Assembly: GCA_032433765.1 (NCBI GenBank)
Contig: JAVIAB010000047.1
Location: forward strand, 12,175,107 to 12,239,106
DNA from: Megaustenia siamemsis
Taxonomy: Eukaryota > Mollusca > Gastropoda > Stylommatophora > Ariophantidae
Reading direction: 5' to 3'
DNA: 64,000 nucleotides
This document shows positions 57,801 to 64,000 of the stretch, one piece after another. How positions within the stretch are numbered: the first letter of the stretch is position 1; each line of letters opens with the position of its first letter. The translations under genes were made by a program, and so were the position numbers. The notes beneath the pieces were generated by a model. That model worked only from the letters and a program-made list of their open reading frames with translations. It had not been told where the DNA came from and searched no databases.

Positions 57801-60753
57801 GCCTGCATACTAAGTGATTCGAAGAGCATGATAAGAAAAGTGGAGGTGGGCTCTGTATGCAGGCTATGATCATTGCAGAAGTCAAAAATACATATGGTCA
57901 CCTTTGTTTATGTCCCTGGACATGTGGGAGTACTGGGAAATGAAAGAGTCGACAGGTTGGCTAGCTGCGCTGTCGCTGAAGATGGTCAACCAATGGATTG
58001 GGCGGACGTCATCAATGCCCTGCAAGATGTGGGAAGGGCACAGGACTTTGATAACCATGATTCCACGTCACACGTTCAGATGAAAGAGATGGGAGTTAAG
58101 ATTGGCAGAGCCAGAAACGAGAAACTTAGTGGGCATACAGGAAGACTTATCACCCAACACAGAACTGGAGTCGTCAGCCTCTGGACACTGCTGGACTTCC
58201 TGAGGAGAGGATCTGAGCACCTATGGACATGTTTGGAGTACAATGATGATGACCCGCAAATAACTCAATTACAAGACAAATTCTCACCAGGAACCCACAG
58301 GGAAAAAGGAAACAGAGAATAACTTAAAACACATGGAGACAAATCCTTGAGACAGAGCTCATGAAAATAAATTACACCTGGAGAATACTAGAAGAGACAG
58401 TACAGGACAGAAATGATTGGAGAGCTGTTGATGGTCTATGCCCAAACGGAAGACTTAAAAGACAGAACAGAATAAAAGAATATCAATCTGTGTACTACCA
58501 TTTTATCCATCTATCTATCTTTCGTTCACCTTAAGTATTGTCTACATCTGCAATGTCATTTCCTGTATAAATTTTACTGTCTTTTGTAATTCTTGCAAAG
58601 GCCCATATAGTTTTGTCTGTAGTGTTGTATCTATGGGCCAATGGATTTTCCTCAGTGTACTATATTCAGTGCAGTCTTGAAATATGTGTTCAGCAGTCTG
58701 GGGTGCCTGTCCACATGTACAAGTAGTTGATGTGCCGATCTTGAATTTTGTATACATGTGACTATGGAGTCGATTGTGTCCTGTTTTGAGGCATATAATG
58801 ATAGCTTGTTCATATCTATTCATATTATGAAAGGCATCCTGATTTGGGGCTTGTGGTCCTCTGATTAATTTGATTATCTTTTTCTTCTGATGGTATGTAA
58901 CTGATGCATCTGGTTGTGTGCCTGTTGCACCTTCCTTTGCCAGCTGATCTGCTCTCTCATTTTCTGGTATTACACAGTGAGATGGGATCCACTGTAGGGT
59001 GACACTGTGGTGCTTGCAGAGTTCAGTCAATAATGTCTGCAGATATGGCAATTTTCTGGATTGTAGTGACTGGAGTACTGATTTTGCCACTAACATTTTA
59101 ATTTTCTTTGCTGTTTTTTTTCTTCTTTTGAAGTCTTCTGTTTGTCACATAGAGTAGTTCTCTAGCTGTTTGAGATATGCAACGATATCAAATATAACAA
59201 ATTTTAAATAATATGTGGGGCCATGCATATAGCTGTAGAAAACAAAGAGAGATATGGAGAAAACAAAAGAAAACAAAGAGAGATATGGAGAAAACAAAAG
59301 AAAACAAAGAGAGATATGGAGAAAACAAAGAGAGATATGGAGAAAAGAAAAGAAAAAAAAGAGAGATATGGAGAAAACAAAGAGAGATATGGAGAAAACA
59401 AAAGAAAAAAAGAGAGATATGGAGAAAACAGAGAGAGATATGGAGAAAACAAAGAAAATAAACATAAATGGTATTGAGCAGCTAAGCTAACAGAAAGACA
59501 AGACAAACTACAACGTTTCAGCAGGAGCCTTCATCAGGTATAAGAAACTAACTGTACACTATCTATCTATTAACCTTTCGAGCCGTAGCCGGCCCATAGG
59601 GCATAGACCCAGATACTCTTTCTCTTATCTAAATTTTTATTCTAGCAGTTTTCAATCCTTGTAAAGATCTTTTATCAAATCTCACCATTTGTCTCTGTTC
59701 TGTGCAAGCAACTCAAACACAAAATTATGAGTTAGAATGCATAGAATCTGGTTAAATGATTAATCAACAATAGGGCAGGTAGGATTTAATTAAACTAAAG
59801 GAACAAAACAATGAAAAATTTATATTTCTAATTTGTTGTTGAATTTTCTCTTCTCACCACCCCCAATCTTCCTTTTTGTCTCACCCCCTTCCCTTTCATT
59901 CCACTTTCTTTTCTGTCTTCTTGCTCCATCACTAATAAGATTTTTTTTTTTACATTACAACCACTTGTGAATGTAAATTAGGTCATTTAGATAATGACTT
60001 CATTAGGTGATGGTATCTGGCCCTCGGCATCATCATAGTTTTCAGATCTGGCCCTCGGCATCATCATAGTTTTCAGATCTGGCCATCGGCATCATCATAG
60101 TTTTCAGATCTGGCCCTCGGCATCATCATAGTTTTCAGATCTGGCCCTCTGCATCATCATAGTTTTCAGATCTGGCCCTCTGCATCATCATAGTTTTCAG
60201 ATCTGGCCCTCGGCATCATCATAGTTTTCAGATCTGGCCCTCGGCATCATCATAGTTTTCAGATCTGGCCATCGGCATCATCATAGTTTTCAGATCTGGC
60301 CATCGGCATCATCATAGTTTTCAGATCTGGCCATCAGAAAGCTTGCCCATCCCTGCTGGTAAATCATGTTTTGTTTGACAGCCATACAGACATCAATGAT
60401 GTCATTTATGAGAAATTGTGTGTAGAATCATGCAAATATTATTACTTCTTGTGATTTATACTTGAGATTAGCATTAAGCCCACACTGTTGTCTACAAATT
60501 GTGTAAATTGCTGGCAAGTTGTATTATGCCCCCCAAAAAGAAGCTATTTTTCTTTATGCTAAATTTTGTAATTTCTTGCATATCCTTACAACTTAAATTT
60601 TCAAAGTTGCCAGTTTGTATATTCATAATATTTAATTTCTGGCTATTCCAGCTTGCAGATGCACCATCAGCCCATAGGGGCAAGTTGGGAGAGTCCTCAC
60701 GAGCAGCGGATGATGAAATAGAAAGACAATTGGCAGCCCTGAAAGATTTATAA
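36803..60753 (+). CDS. CHMP2B: CHMP2B, ESCRT-III charged multivesicular body protein 2b (complete, 8 exons)
   Basis: CHMP2B is a cytosolic ESCRT-III subunit that polymerises on endosomal and other membranes and recruits the VPS4 ATPase through its C-terminal MIT-interacting motif. Exons at 36803-36839, 41190-41281, 43424-43465, 47282-47383, 55687-55737, 55966-56068, 56902-57008 and 60652-60753 join in frame to 636 nt, or 211 residues plus stop. The human protein is 213 residues. Diagnostic blocks are MAGLFSKKPTV, AKQLVNLRKQKTKSYAMGSK, VMDPQKTAAMMREFQKE, MTEEMIDDTLDDIL and VLDEIGIEISGK, and the terminal MIM is DDEIERQLAAL. All introns are GT-AG. The gene is divergent from KDM1A. The first and last introns carry many transposons, and intron 7 begins with LINE sequence. 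Confidence 0.97.
37020..37160 (-). mobile_element. LINE 3' end scrap
   Basis: taggtgatcatgtctcttca and tgttgttgacctgccaagcc match the LINE at 25995-26360. It has a small internal interruption. Confidence 0.65.
37459..37528. repeat. Perfect inverted repeat, 32-bp arms, 6-nt loop
   Basis: Left arm 37459-37490 (aataattttagaaaacaata...) and right arm 37497-37528 are exact reverse complements with loop attaag. The repeat lies in CHMP2B intron 1. Confidence 0.96.
37598..37842 (-). mobile_element. SINE-A copy, near full length
   Basis: Minus-strand copy with tail, body and complete head ending ctatcgcggct. Confidence 0.92.
37850..38500. other. CHMP2B intron 1, nothing recognised
   Basis: AT-rich sequence without clear features. 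Confidence 0.35.
38504..39755 (-). mobile_element. SINE-A split by a LINE-J insertion
   Basis: SINE halves are 38504-38581 and 39583-39755. The 12-bp sequence tgatttttgggg is present at both break points (38570-38581 and 39583-39594), as expected for a target-site duplication. Confidence 0.88.
38582..39582 (-). mobile_element. LINE-J, 5'-truncated insertion in SINE-A
   Basis: The minus strand encodes FADDAALVAHSEATLQLLIN, KFTYLDSTVTQ and, after frameshifts, HIPRHKLYDELTHGKRQINR. This is an RT core and C-terminus of the non-LTR type. A second 3' fragment of the family is at 44590-44830. Confidence 0.85.
39760..40465. other. CHMP2B intron 1, nothing recognised
   Basis: AT-rich sequence with an A run near 40200. 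Confidence 0.35.
40468..40735 (+). mobile_element. SINE-A, full length
   Basis: It starts ggagccgtgatagctcagtg and ends cttggcgtgacgggggtact with a T tail. Confidence 0.94.
40790..41000 (-). repeat. Element E copy
   Basis: It is an inverted relative of 17430-18060: tccaacactcaggggtcgta, gtcaaattttgaagaatttg and ending acctagggttaat. Confidence 0.5.
41190..41281 (+). CDS. CHMP2B: CHMP2B exon 2 (helix 1)
   Basis: The acceptor is TTGTATTTCAG. The exon encodes EQLRANDRVLKKQTRDLDRD then RNALEREEKKL, a basic helix aligning without gaps to the human helix 1. The donor is GTAAGT and the exon ends in phase 0. Confidence 0.95.
41410..41685 (+). mobile_element. SINE-B copy
   Basis: The tRNA-like head ggtgtctgagtggttagtgt has an A box TGAGTGGTTAG. 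It is followed by the body shared with SINE-A (gggtaccagagattttctgg, gtcgctaacaccataattcc). Confidence 0.75.
41836..43172 (+). mobile_element. LINE-F (5'-truncated), interrupted by SINE-A
   Basis: Reverse transcriptase from FIDYTKAFDRIHHNQLIDCL through GVRQGCILSSSLFNLY and RYADDTVLL to the C-terminus ETWTLDKKTEQKIEAFEMWI, GRGRPRLTW. The tail is (gatgat)n at 43163. It is split at 42389-42643 by a SINE. A small deletion near 42366 also breaks the frame. There is no RNase H. It lies in CHMP2B intron 2. Confidence 0.9.
42389..42643 (-). mobile_element. SINE-A inserted in LINE-F with target-site duplication
   Basis: A full minus-strand SINE-A flanked by 12-bp direct repeats acaaaagaatag at 42377-42388 and 42644-42655. 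Confidence 0.95.
43424..43465 (+). CDS. CHMP2B: CHMP2B exon 3
   Basis: This 42-nt exon encodes EMEIKKAAKQGNKQ, matching human ELEIKKMAKIGNKE. The acceptor is TTTCTATTTACAG, the donor is GTAACA, and the exon is phase 0 at both ends. Confidence 0.95.
43795..44090 (+). repeat. Element I copy, unclassified dispersed repeat
   Basis: It contains aagtaaagaatagtgatact, ccaggcatgtcgtaagaggc and, at its end, gtgccgtcttcggctcaaaa plus atagatagatag. An inverted copy is at 55370-55645. The end resembles the LINE 3' UTR with a GATA tail, so it may be a non-autonomous partner. Confidence 0.7.
44095..44375 (+). mobile_element. LINE RT C-terminal scrap
   Basis: It encodes CIFSIATYGCESWTMLQTAR then KKIDSFETKCYRKFL, a degenerate non-LTR C-terminal segment. 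Confidence 0.7.
44590..44830 (-). mobile_element. LINE-J 3' fragment
   Basis: It matches the 3' part at 38590-38790 (gcccttttcgtcttgtcaga, tgtttgacaaacacacacgg). Confidence 0.8.
44978..45045 (-). mobile_element. SINE-A head fragment
   Basis: Only the tRNA-like head remains (ggatcgaaccctacccctt to gagctatcgcggatcc). Confidence 0.85.
45055..45185 (-). mobile_element. SINE-D-like fragment
   Basis: The minus strand reads like the middle of SINE-D (ttgtgatttctctctgcggc aligned with tctgatctctctctgtggca at 46980). Confidence 0.5.
45190..45440 (-). mobile_element. I-clade LINE RNase H fragment
   Basis: It follows 49283-49610 with one internal deletion (agatgggatccacagcagag, tctattgccaactttattac). 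Confidence 0.75.
45441..45960. other. CHMP2B intron 3, unassigned
   Basis: Two overlapping frames of about 70 codons occur, one on each strand. Neither resembles a known protein, and I see no repeat match. Confidence 0.3.
45965..46615 (-). mobile_element. SINE-C interrupted by SINE-A
   Basis: SINE-C flanks are 45965-46288 and about 46531-46612. The minus-strand head begins GGGTGGCCTAGAGTTAAGAC. The insertion sits at ccactg, which is present on both sides. Confidence 0.8.
46289..46530 (-). mobile_element. SINE-A nested in SINE-C
   Basis: A minus-strand SINE-A with body and part of the head (gttcactaaccactgagct). Confidence 0.88.
46878..47205 (+). mobile_element. SINE-D, tRNA-headed
   Basis: The head ggtgactggttggtctcaag and B-box-like GAGTTCAAATCCC at 46951 are followed by a 200-bp body and an aataaataaataaaa tail. 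Confidence 0.75.
47282..47383 (+). CDS. CHMP2B: CHMP2B exon 4
   Basis: This exon encodes AATILAKQLVNLRKQKTKSY then AMGSKISAIGNQQK, the most conserved helix 2 block of CHMP2 proteins. The acceptor is TATTATTTTAG, the donor is GTAACA, and the exon is 34 codons, phase 0. Confidence 0.96.
47384..47930. other. CHMP2B intron 4 start, nothing recognised
   Basis: T-rich sequence without a recognisable repeat. Confidence 0.35.
47935..48112. repeat. 34-bp minisatellite, about 5 units
   Basis: The unit is tatttttctcttcatacttg plus tatatttgtctctg. Confidence 0.93.
48175..48500 (+). repeat. Element E copy
   Basis: It starts aaccctggattacgatacc, then caaatttgacattttgtcat, and ends in cagggaaatttcttcagcc, colinear with 17430-17720. 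Confidence 0.55.
48500..48795 (+). mobile_element. LINE 3' end fragment with (gatgat) tail
   Basis: It encodes RMEQLEYIVTTGKIEGQRDI and ends ASRHGT, stop, then gatgatgatg. Confidence 0.88.
48815..53330 (-). mobile_element. I-clade (Nimb-like) LINE with endonuclease, RT and RNase H, split by a SINE
   Basis: Two minus-strand frames form one ORF2. The first (52940 to about 50424) has the endonuclease MHWNAEGINSKRDGYSKKIE, LQETHL, CGDFNSHSQSWG and GSDHRPVFLV. Its RT has SSYRPISLTGCLCKTMERII, IDLKKAFDKVW, GVPQGGVLSPTLF and MYADDLVMW. The second (about 50160 to 48852) has RNase H (VYTDGSAQNAVKNGGAGAYI, AEIQAIKLAIEKL, PSHCGIPGNEKADQLAKEG) and a final CTCGQAPQTAEHILQDC knuckle. The 3' end has a tctatctatctttcgttc tail. 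The SINE at 50171-50423 is the only break I see. No ORF1 is recognisable between 52940 and 53330. It lies in CHMP2B intron 4. RNase H plus APE endonuclease supports the I/Nimb group. Confidence 0.9.
50171..50423 (-). mobile_element. SINE inserted in I-clade LINE with target-site duplication
   Basis: The minus strand starts GTGTCCGGTTAGCGCAATCG (A box), then B box GGTTCGTACCC. It ends in a gcgaacgaacgaa tail. Direct repeats cgcaccccatg occur at 50160-50170 and 50424-50434. Its body differs from SINE-A and SINE-D. Confidence 0.95.
53333..54467 (-). mobile_element. RTE-like LINE, second copy (5'-truncated, frame intact)
   Basis: An uninterrupted minus-strand frame from RT motif A (LWKLLSHYGIPIKFINLIKT) through FADDIALLSHSHQQMQ to RGRPRNSWRRQIEAEMKMMG and the C-terminus VEDLCSTGS. 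It is very close to the copy at 5586-8560 but keeps the frame to the end. The truncation is at about 54467, after a partial FIDYEKAFD block. Confidence 0.92.
54470..54750. other. CHMP2B intron 4, nothing recognised
   Basis: AT-rich sequence. Confidence 0.3.
54755..55010 (-). mobile_element. SINE-A, full length
   Basis: A minus-strand copy from the tail aagtaaagtaccctcgtcac to the head gagctatcgcagctc. Confidence 0.94.
55250..55370 (-). mobile_element. LINE 3' UTR fragment
   Basis: An inverse copy of 5100-5212 (agtccatagggcatagaccc). Confidence 0.7.
55370..55645 (-). repeat. Element I copy
   Basis: The inverted counterpart of 43795-44090 (cctcatacgacatgcctgga). It ends about 40 bp before CHMP2B exon 5. 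Confidence 0.75.
55687..55737 (+). CDS. CHMP2B: CHMP2B exon 5
   Basis: This 17-codon exon encodes MMHSNMKMASAMGTTTK, matching human VMNSQMKMAGAMSTTAK. The acceptor is CTCTCACCAG, the donor is GTAATT, and the exon is phase 0 at both ends. Confidence 0.95.
55966..56068 (+). CDS. CHMP2B: CHMP2B exon 6
   Basis: This exon encodes TMTQMNKVMDPQKTAAMMRE then FQKETAKMDMTEEM. It matches the human block around MDPQKTLQTMQNFQKE. The acceptor is ATTTGGCAG, the donor GTAAGC, and the exon ends in phase 1 so that exon 7 continues with Ile. Confidence 0.95.
56459..56626 (-). mobile_element. Very short RTE-like LINE insertion with target-site duplication
   Basis: The last about 168 bp of the RTE-like LINE (agctcccagtggagcatagg), flanked by direct repeats gtgaccacct at 56449-56458 and 56627-56636. 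Confidence 0.92.
56902..57008 (+). CDS. CHMP2B: CHMP2B exon 7
   Basis: This exon encodes IDDTLDDILTESGDEEEQDA then IVNKVLDEIGIEISGK, the acidic autoinhibitory region. The acceptor is TTTTATTACAG. The donor is GTTAGT at 57009. The reading frame stays open past the donor for another 66 codons, into LINE-derived sequence. Confidence 0.95.
57012..57660 (+). mobile_element. LINE RT C-terminal part starting at CHMP2B exon 7 donor
   Basis: It encodes QVQRFKYLGTIITSDGRCTT, RRLEATEMVFLRRMLKVPWT and KLEYLVTTGKIQGKRDHG, ending in an atgatgatgatg tail. Stops at 57206 and frameshifts break it. The first LINE-like residues come within a few tens of bases of the exon 7 donor. Confidence 0.88.
57670..58490 (+). 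pseudogene. Retroelement RNase H remnant
   Basis: The frame 57873-58322 encodes TFVYVPGHVGVLGNERVDRL then ASCAVAEDG. It matches the last RNase H block (H-x-G-x-x-G-N-E-x-x-D-x-L-A). Upstream SMIRKVEVGSVC in another frame may be the preceding block. No RT is attached. The parent element is unlike the I-clade copy nearby. Confidence 0.7.
58506..59095 (-). mobile_element. I-clade LINE, 3' end of a second copy
   Basis: A minus-strand frame from SVLQSLQSRKLPYLQTLLTE through PSHCVIPENERADQLAKEGA to TCGQAPQTAEHIFQDCTEYS. It is close to 48852-49430 and 5'-truncated inside RNase H. Confidence 0.92.
59230..59458. repeat. Purine-rich minisatellite, 22- and 30-bp units
   Basis: Units gagagatatggagaaaacaa with or without aagaaaacaa alternate irregularly about nine times. 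Confidence 0.93.
59484..59720 (-). mobile_element. LINE 3' UTR fragment plus flanking cgtttcagcagg block
   Basis: 59553-59715 matches the LINE UTR (gagccgtagccggcccatag, tttatcaaatctcaccattt). 59500-59545 resembles the interior of the MITE-like element at 18690-18715. Confidence 0.65.
60016..60338. repeat. 31-bp minisatellite, about 10 units
   Basis: The unit is tctggccctcggcatcatca plus tagttttcaga, with cc/ca and cgg/ctg variants. It lies in CHMP2B intron 7, about 310 bp before the last exon. Confidence 0.96.
60652..60753 (+). CDS. CHMP2B: CHMP2B exon 8 (terminal exon with MIM motif)
   Basis: The acceptor is GGCTATTCCAG. The exon encodes LADAPSAHRGKLGE and ends with DDEIERQLAALKDL and a TAA stop. 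The last helix fits the MIT-interacting motif that binds VPS4, in which acidic and Leu/Arg positions are spaced along a helix. Confidence 0.95.
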   Translation, partial: LADAPSAHRGKLGESSRAADDEIERQLAALKDL

Positions 60754-61555
60754 TAGTTTTTTTTTAAATCATAAAACTTTTCTTGCAAATTGGCCTTTTT
60801 CATGTGTTTTACCATCATTCTGTTCTGTTTGTTAATCTGTTAGCCTTTTAATGGCAGTCTGTGGATATAGCTTTGTGCTAAAATGTACAGGTATCTGATG
60901 ACTGGTTTCCTTTTTGTGAAGTGTATGCAATGAAATATTCATATGCCAAAACTCTACGCAACAGTCCAGACTAAATTAAGATGTTGAAACGATATAATAC
61001 ACGAAGGGGAGAGATAATTAAAACATTGAAGGGGTTTGGCCTTGACTTTAAGAAAATAGAGAAATGTCAAGGAATAAAGATGGATGGAGAGACTTCACGT
61101 GGCCTAATCTATCAAAGGGTGCTTAAAGAACTTTGATTGATTGGTCGCTTTTGATCTGAATATCTTAACCGCATCATAAATCTGTTAAAATGACCTGCTT
61201 TTGACGCACATGTCTCTGAGGCCCCTAAACATTATGGGCTCGATAAGTATGGCTCATTTAGATTGGATGATAATATACAGTCTTCAAATGGCAAAAGGCA
61301 ATCAATAGAGAATGGTTTTTAAAATGAACAAGACCTGTATTATTATACCTTGTAGTTTTCAAATTGGAAAATAATGATATATATACTTTATAATGTATTT
61401 TGCCTAGGAGGAAAATGATGTAAAATCAGCTAATTAATAAGATTGCCTTATTAATAAACATGGTTTATGTATATACTGTGTGTTGTCTGATGAAACCAGT
61501 TTAGCAATATGGTTTTCCTGAGTGTAATGTTGATTCTGCTTAATAATCAGCAGTG
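60754..61555 (+). other. Probable CHMP2B 3' UTR and downstream sequence
   Basis: Directly after the stop codon. AATAAA hexamers occur near 61073 and 61453, and either could serve as the poly(A) signal. I see no repeat here. Confidence 0.4.
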
Positions 61556-61559
61556 AAGG

Positions 61560-61890
61560 TTGTAAAAATAACATAGAATTATGGAAATGTACCAATCACA
61601 TACATGTGGATAAAAAGATACACAGCAAAGATGATGGCAATGGATAGGATACACACTGTGGTAGCCAACTGAGAGTATTACGTAACAGGACATTTTTTGG
61701 AATCCCCAAGGAAAGAAACAAAGAGGAAGACCAAAATATATTTGGAGAAGACAGATGAAAGCAGAGATGAAGATGATGTGGAAGATATGGAATGATCTTA
61801 ACAGAATGGTAAGAAACAGAATGGCTTGGAAAGTGTTTGTTGAAGACCTCTGCTCCACAGGGAGCTGAAAGGTAGAAGAAGAAGAAGGTT
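61560..61890 (+). mobile_element. RTE-like LINE 3' end, plus orientation
   Basis: It encodes a degenerate C-terminus and ends ctctgctccacagggagctg followed by a gtagaagaagaagaagg tail. Confidence 0.9.
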
Positions 61891-62384
61891 GTATTTTAAA
61901 AAGTATCATGAGTATCCACAACTAAATTATAGAAAGTTTGTACCATCCTACCAAGATATCTAATCAAAATGTCTGTTAAAAATGAACACCAGCTTGTTTA
62001 GTATGAATTAACTATTACAAATGAGATTAATGCTTGACTGAATAAATGTTAGTAGCTGAAAAGAAAGAAGCTATGATTCTGAGATCAGATGGAATTGTAG
62101 TGAGAAGACTCGGTCATTGCTGATCCAGCACAAGCTGGATGATGATATTACTGATCAGTATGCCAAGCAATAATTTGTTCAACTTTATTAGCATCACAAA
62201 GTATACACAGAAGGAGAAGAAGAAAAGATAGGGTTGGTATTTGTTCATACATATTAGAAGGGGGTGTGTTGTAATGGTTTCCTAGATTCTGCTGCATCCC
62301 GGCTTTACTGCGGAATTGAAATTATTTGCCTCTTCTCCCTTTCTGTTTCAGAAGTTGGATTTTGTCCATCCTAGATGTACTGCA
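61891..62384. other. Downstream flank, nothing recognised
   Basis: AT-rich sequence. Confidence 0.3.
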
Positions 62385-62385
62385 G

Positions 62386-62605
62386 TAATGAAGTACTCTA
62401 TCTCAACAGACCCCTACCACTAGAATAATGAAGTACTCTATCTCAACAGATCCCACTACTAGAATAATGAAGTACTCTATCTCAACAGATCCCACTACTA
62501 GAATAATGAAGTACTCTATCTCAACAGATCCCACTACTAGAATAATGAAGTACTCTATCTCAACATACCACCACCACAAGAATAATGAAGTACTCTATCT
62601 CACCA
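62386..62605. repeat. 39-bp minisatellite, about 5.5 units
   Basis: The unit is aatgaagtactctatctcaa then cagatcccactactagaat. Confidence 0.95.
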
Positions 62606-63045
62606 GTCAGTCTGTCTGATGCAAACTGGGAATAGCAAGTCCTGCTGGACATTGTAGTGAGATCTTCATCCACTAACCCTCGCTGCCACTAAAGACTGAT
62701 AGATAGCATAGTCATATAGAAGTTTTCACAGACTCATTCACAAGGAGATGTCACTATATAAGATCAAAATTGTGGTCACAAGATCTTTATAAGGAACAAA
62801 TAATCAACTGACCCTGCTACATTAATCTCATTAATAATTTGATCAGTTAAAAGATTGATATTAAAATTGTCTGACCATGTTTTTTCACAGTTCTCTCTCC
62901 TTATTAGTGTTAATTGTGTCATTGGTTGTCTGAATGGTGATGTTCCTGATGTTTGGATAATTAAATTGTTCCTTCGGTTCCTCTTTTTTTTTTATAAATA
63001 TGTTTTGCTCTTAAGAATACATTTTGAAAATAAATAACATCTTGA
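62606..63045. other. Downstream flank, nothing recognised
   Basis: No coding exon or clear repeat is seen. Confidence 0.3.
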
Positions 63046-63049
63046 TTTA

Positions 63050-63265
63050 GTCATGAGAATAGGAAAGTTAATACTTGATTACAACCAGCAAACTACGAGG
63101 AAAGGGAGAGCATGGATGAAAAAGAGAGAAGATACTAGATAGCTTGGTAACGTGGCACAGGAAACAGTCAACAACAAAACTAATATGATACACTGTGGAC
63201 TTGGGAATTATGGAAGAACATGATTGCCTACGCCAATCAGTATGATACATGATGATGATGAATTT
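63050..63265 (+). mobile_element. LINE 3' end fragment with (gatgat) tail
   Basis: Colinear with 57450-57650 (acaaccagcaaactacgagg, ggaagaacatgattgcctac). Confidence 0.82.
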
Positions 63266-63669
63266 AGTCAAATTGCTGCTTCAGTAGTTAGCAATAGAAG
63301 CCCAGATTTCAGCTTTTTCTTTTTTTCAGCCAACTCATGTATCTAAGAAATTTTTGAAGTGAACTCAAAATAGGGAAATTTATTTTTGTTTTCCCTTCTT
63401 ATTTGTCATTTGCAATTGTCCTTGTTTTAGTGCAGATATTTAGTATTTTGTTACTGCTTTGAACTGGTTTATATATAAATTATTGCCACCTGTGTTGTTA
63501 GAACTAAGAAACTACGTTGTACAGGGAAAGATTGCTGTTAGAGGCCAAATTTGATGGTAATAGTTAGTCGAAAGGAATCATGCAGAGACTGAGAGTCATT
63601 CTAAGTTACCATAGAGGAAGTTCGAACATACAGTGTGTGGGTTATTTTAAATAGTTGGTTTCAGTTTGC

Positions 63670-64000
63670 TTTGCCTTGCTTATTCCATGAATCACTTGGT
63701 GAGTCATTAGGAGTCACCAGCAGTAGACACAATTATTCTTCTCCAGTTTTCAATCTTACTTGTTCCATGAATTACTTGGTGAGTCATTAGGAGTCACCAG
63801 CAGTAGACACAATTATTCTTTTCCAGTTTTCAATCTTACTTGTTCCATGAATTACTTGTTGAGTCATTAGGAGTCACCAGCAGTAGACACAATTATTCTT
63901 TTCCAGTTTTCAATCTTACTTGTTCCATGAATTACTTGTTGAGTCATTAGGAGTCACCAGCAGTAGACACAATTCTCCAGTTTTCAATCTTGCTTGTCTA
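63670..64000. repeat. 80-bp minisatellite, at least 4 units, runs off the window
   Basis: The unit starts cttgttccatgaattacttg and includes gtgagtcattaggagtcacc. The last unit is shortened by several bases. The array probably continues to the right. Confidence 0.95.

Overview
This is a window of invertebrate nuclear DNA: AT-rich, intron-rich, with large introns packed with retroelements and minisatellites. A mollusc, perhaps a gastropod, is my best guess. The guess rests on tRNA-derived SINEs, I/Nimb-type and RTE-like LINEs and the protein similarity of two host genes, and nothing in the sequence proves it.

Two host genes are supported exon by exon and lie head to head. On the minus strand, ten exons (33652 down to 2461) encode the first 401 residues of a lysine-specific histone demethylase of the LSD1/KDM1A type. 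They cover the acidic N-terminus, the SWIRM domain, the FAD-binding Rossmann segment and the start of the Tower domain. The gene runs off the left edge, so the rest of the amine oxidase domain is not here. On the plus strand, eight exons (36803 to 60753) encode a complete 211-residue CHMP2B, an ESCRT-III subunit. All splice phases join in frame. Only the exon 8/9 junction of KDM1A is uncertain.

Layout. 1-2460: SINE-B, an RTE-like LINE end with a 38-bp array, and a 43-bp array. 2461-33652: KDM1A exons with introns holding a near-complete RTE-like LINE (5586-8560), a 21-bp array of 113 units (13660-16041), a 30-bp array of about 82 units (27320-29775), many SINEs and LINE scraps. 33653-36802: intergenic, with inverted LINE fragments and a probable CHMP2B promoter. 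36803-60753: CHMP2B, whose introns hold nested SINE/LINE insertions and an I-clade LINE with endonuclease, reverse transcriptase and RNase H (48815-52940) that is split by a SINE. 60754-64000: 3' flank with LINE scraps and two more minisatellites.

I name the repeat families locally. SINE-A is a tRNA-headed SINE of about 245 bp. SINE-B is a relative that shares its body. SINE-C is a longer tRNA-related repeat. SINE-D is another tRNA-headed SINE. LINE-F and LINE-J are non-LTR elements lacking RNase H. Elements E, G, H and I are unclassified dispersed repeats.

The most interesting theme is how minisatellites relate to splice sites and transposons. One array repeats the KDM1A exon 9 splice donor eight times. 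Three other KDM1A exons have arrays at or within about 30 bp of a splice junction. Several arrays have visibly grown out of pieces of LINEs or SINEs. A second theme is that CHMP2B exon 7 runs in frame into LINE-derived sequence. Retention of that intron would replace the C-terminal MIT-interacting motif.
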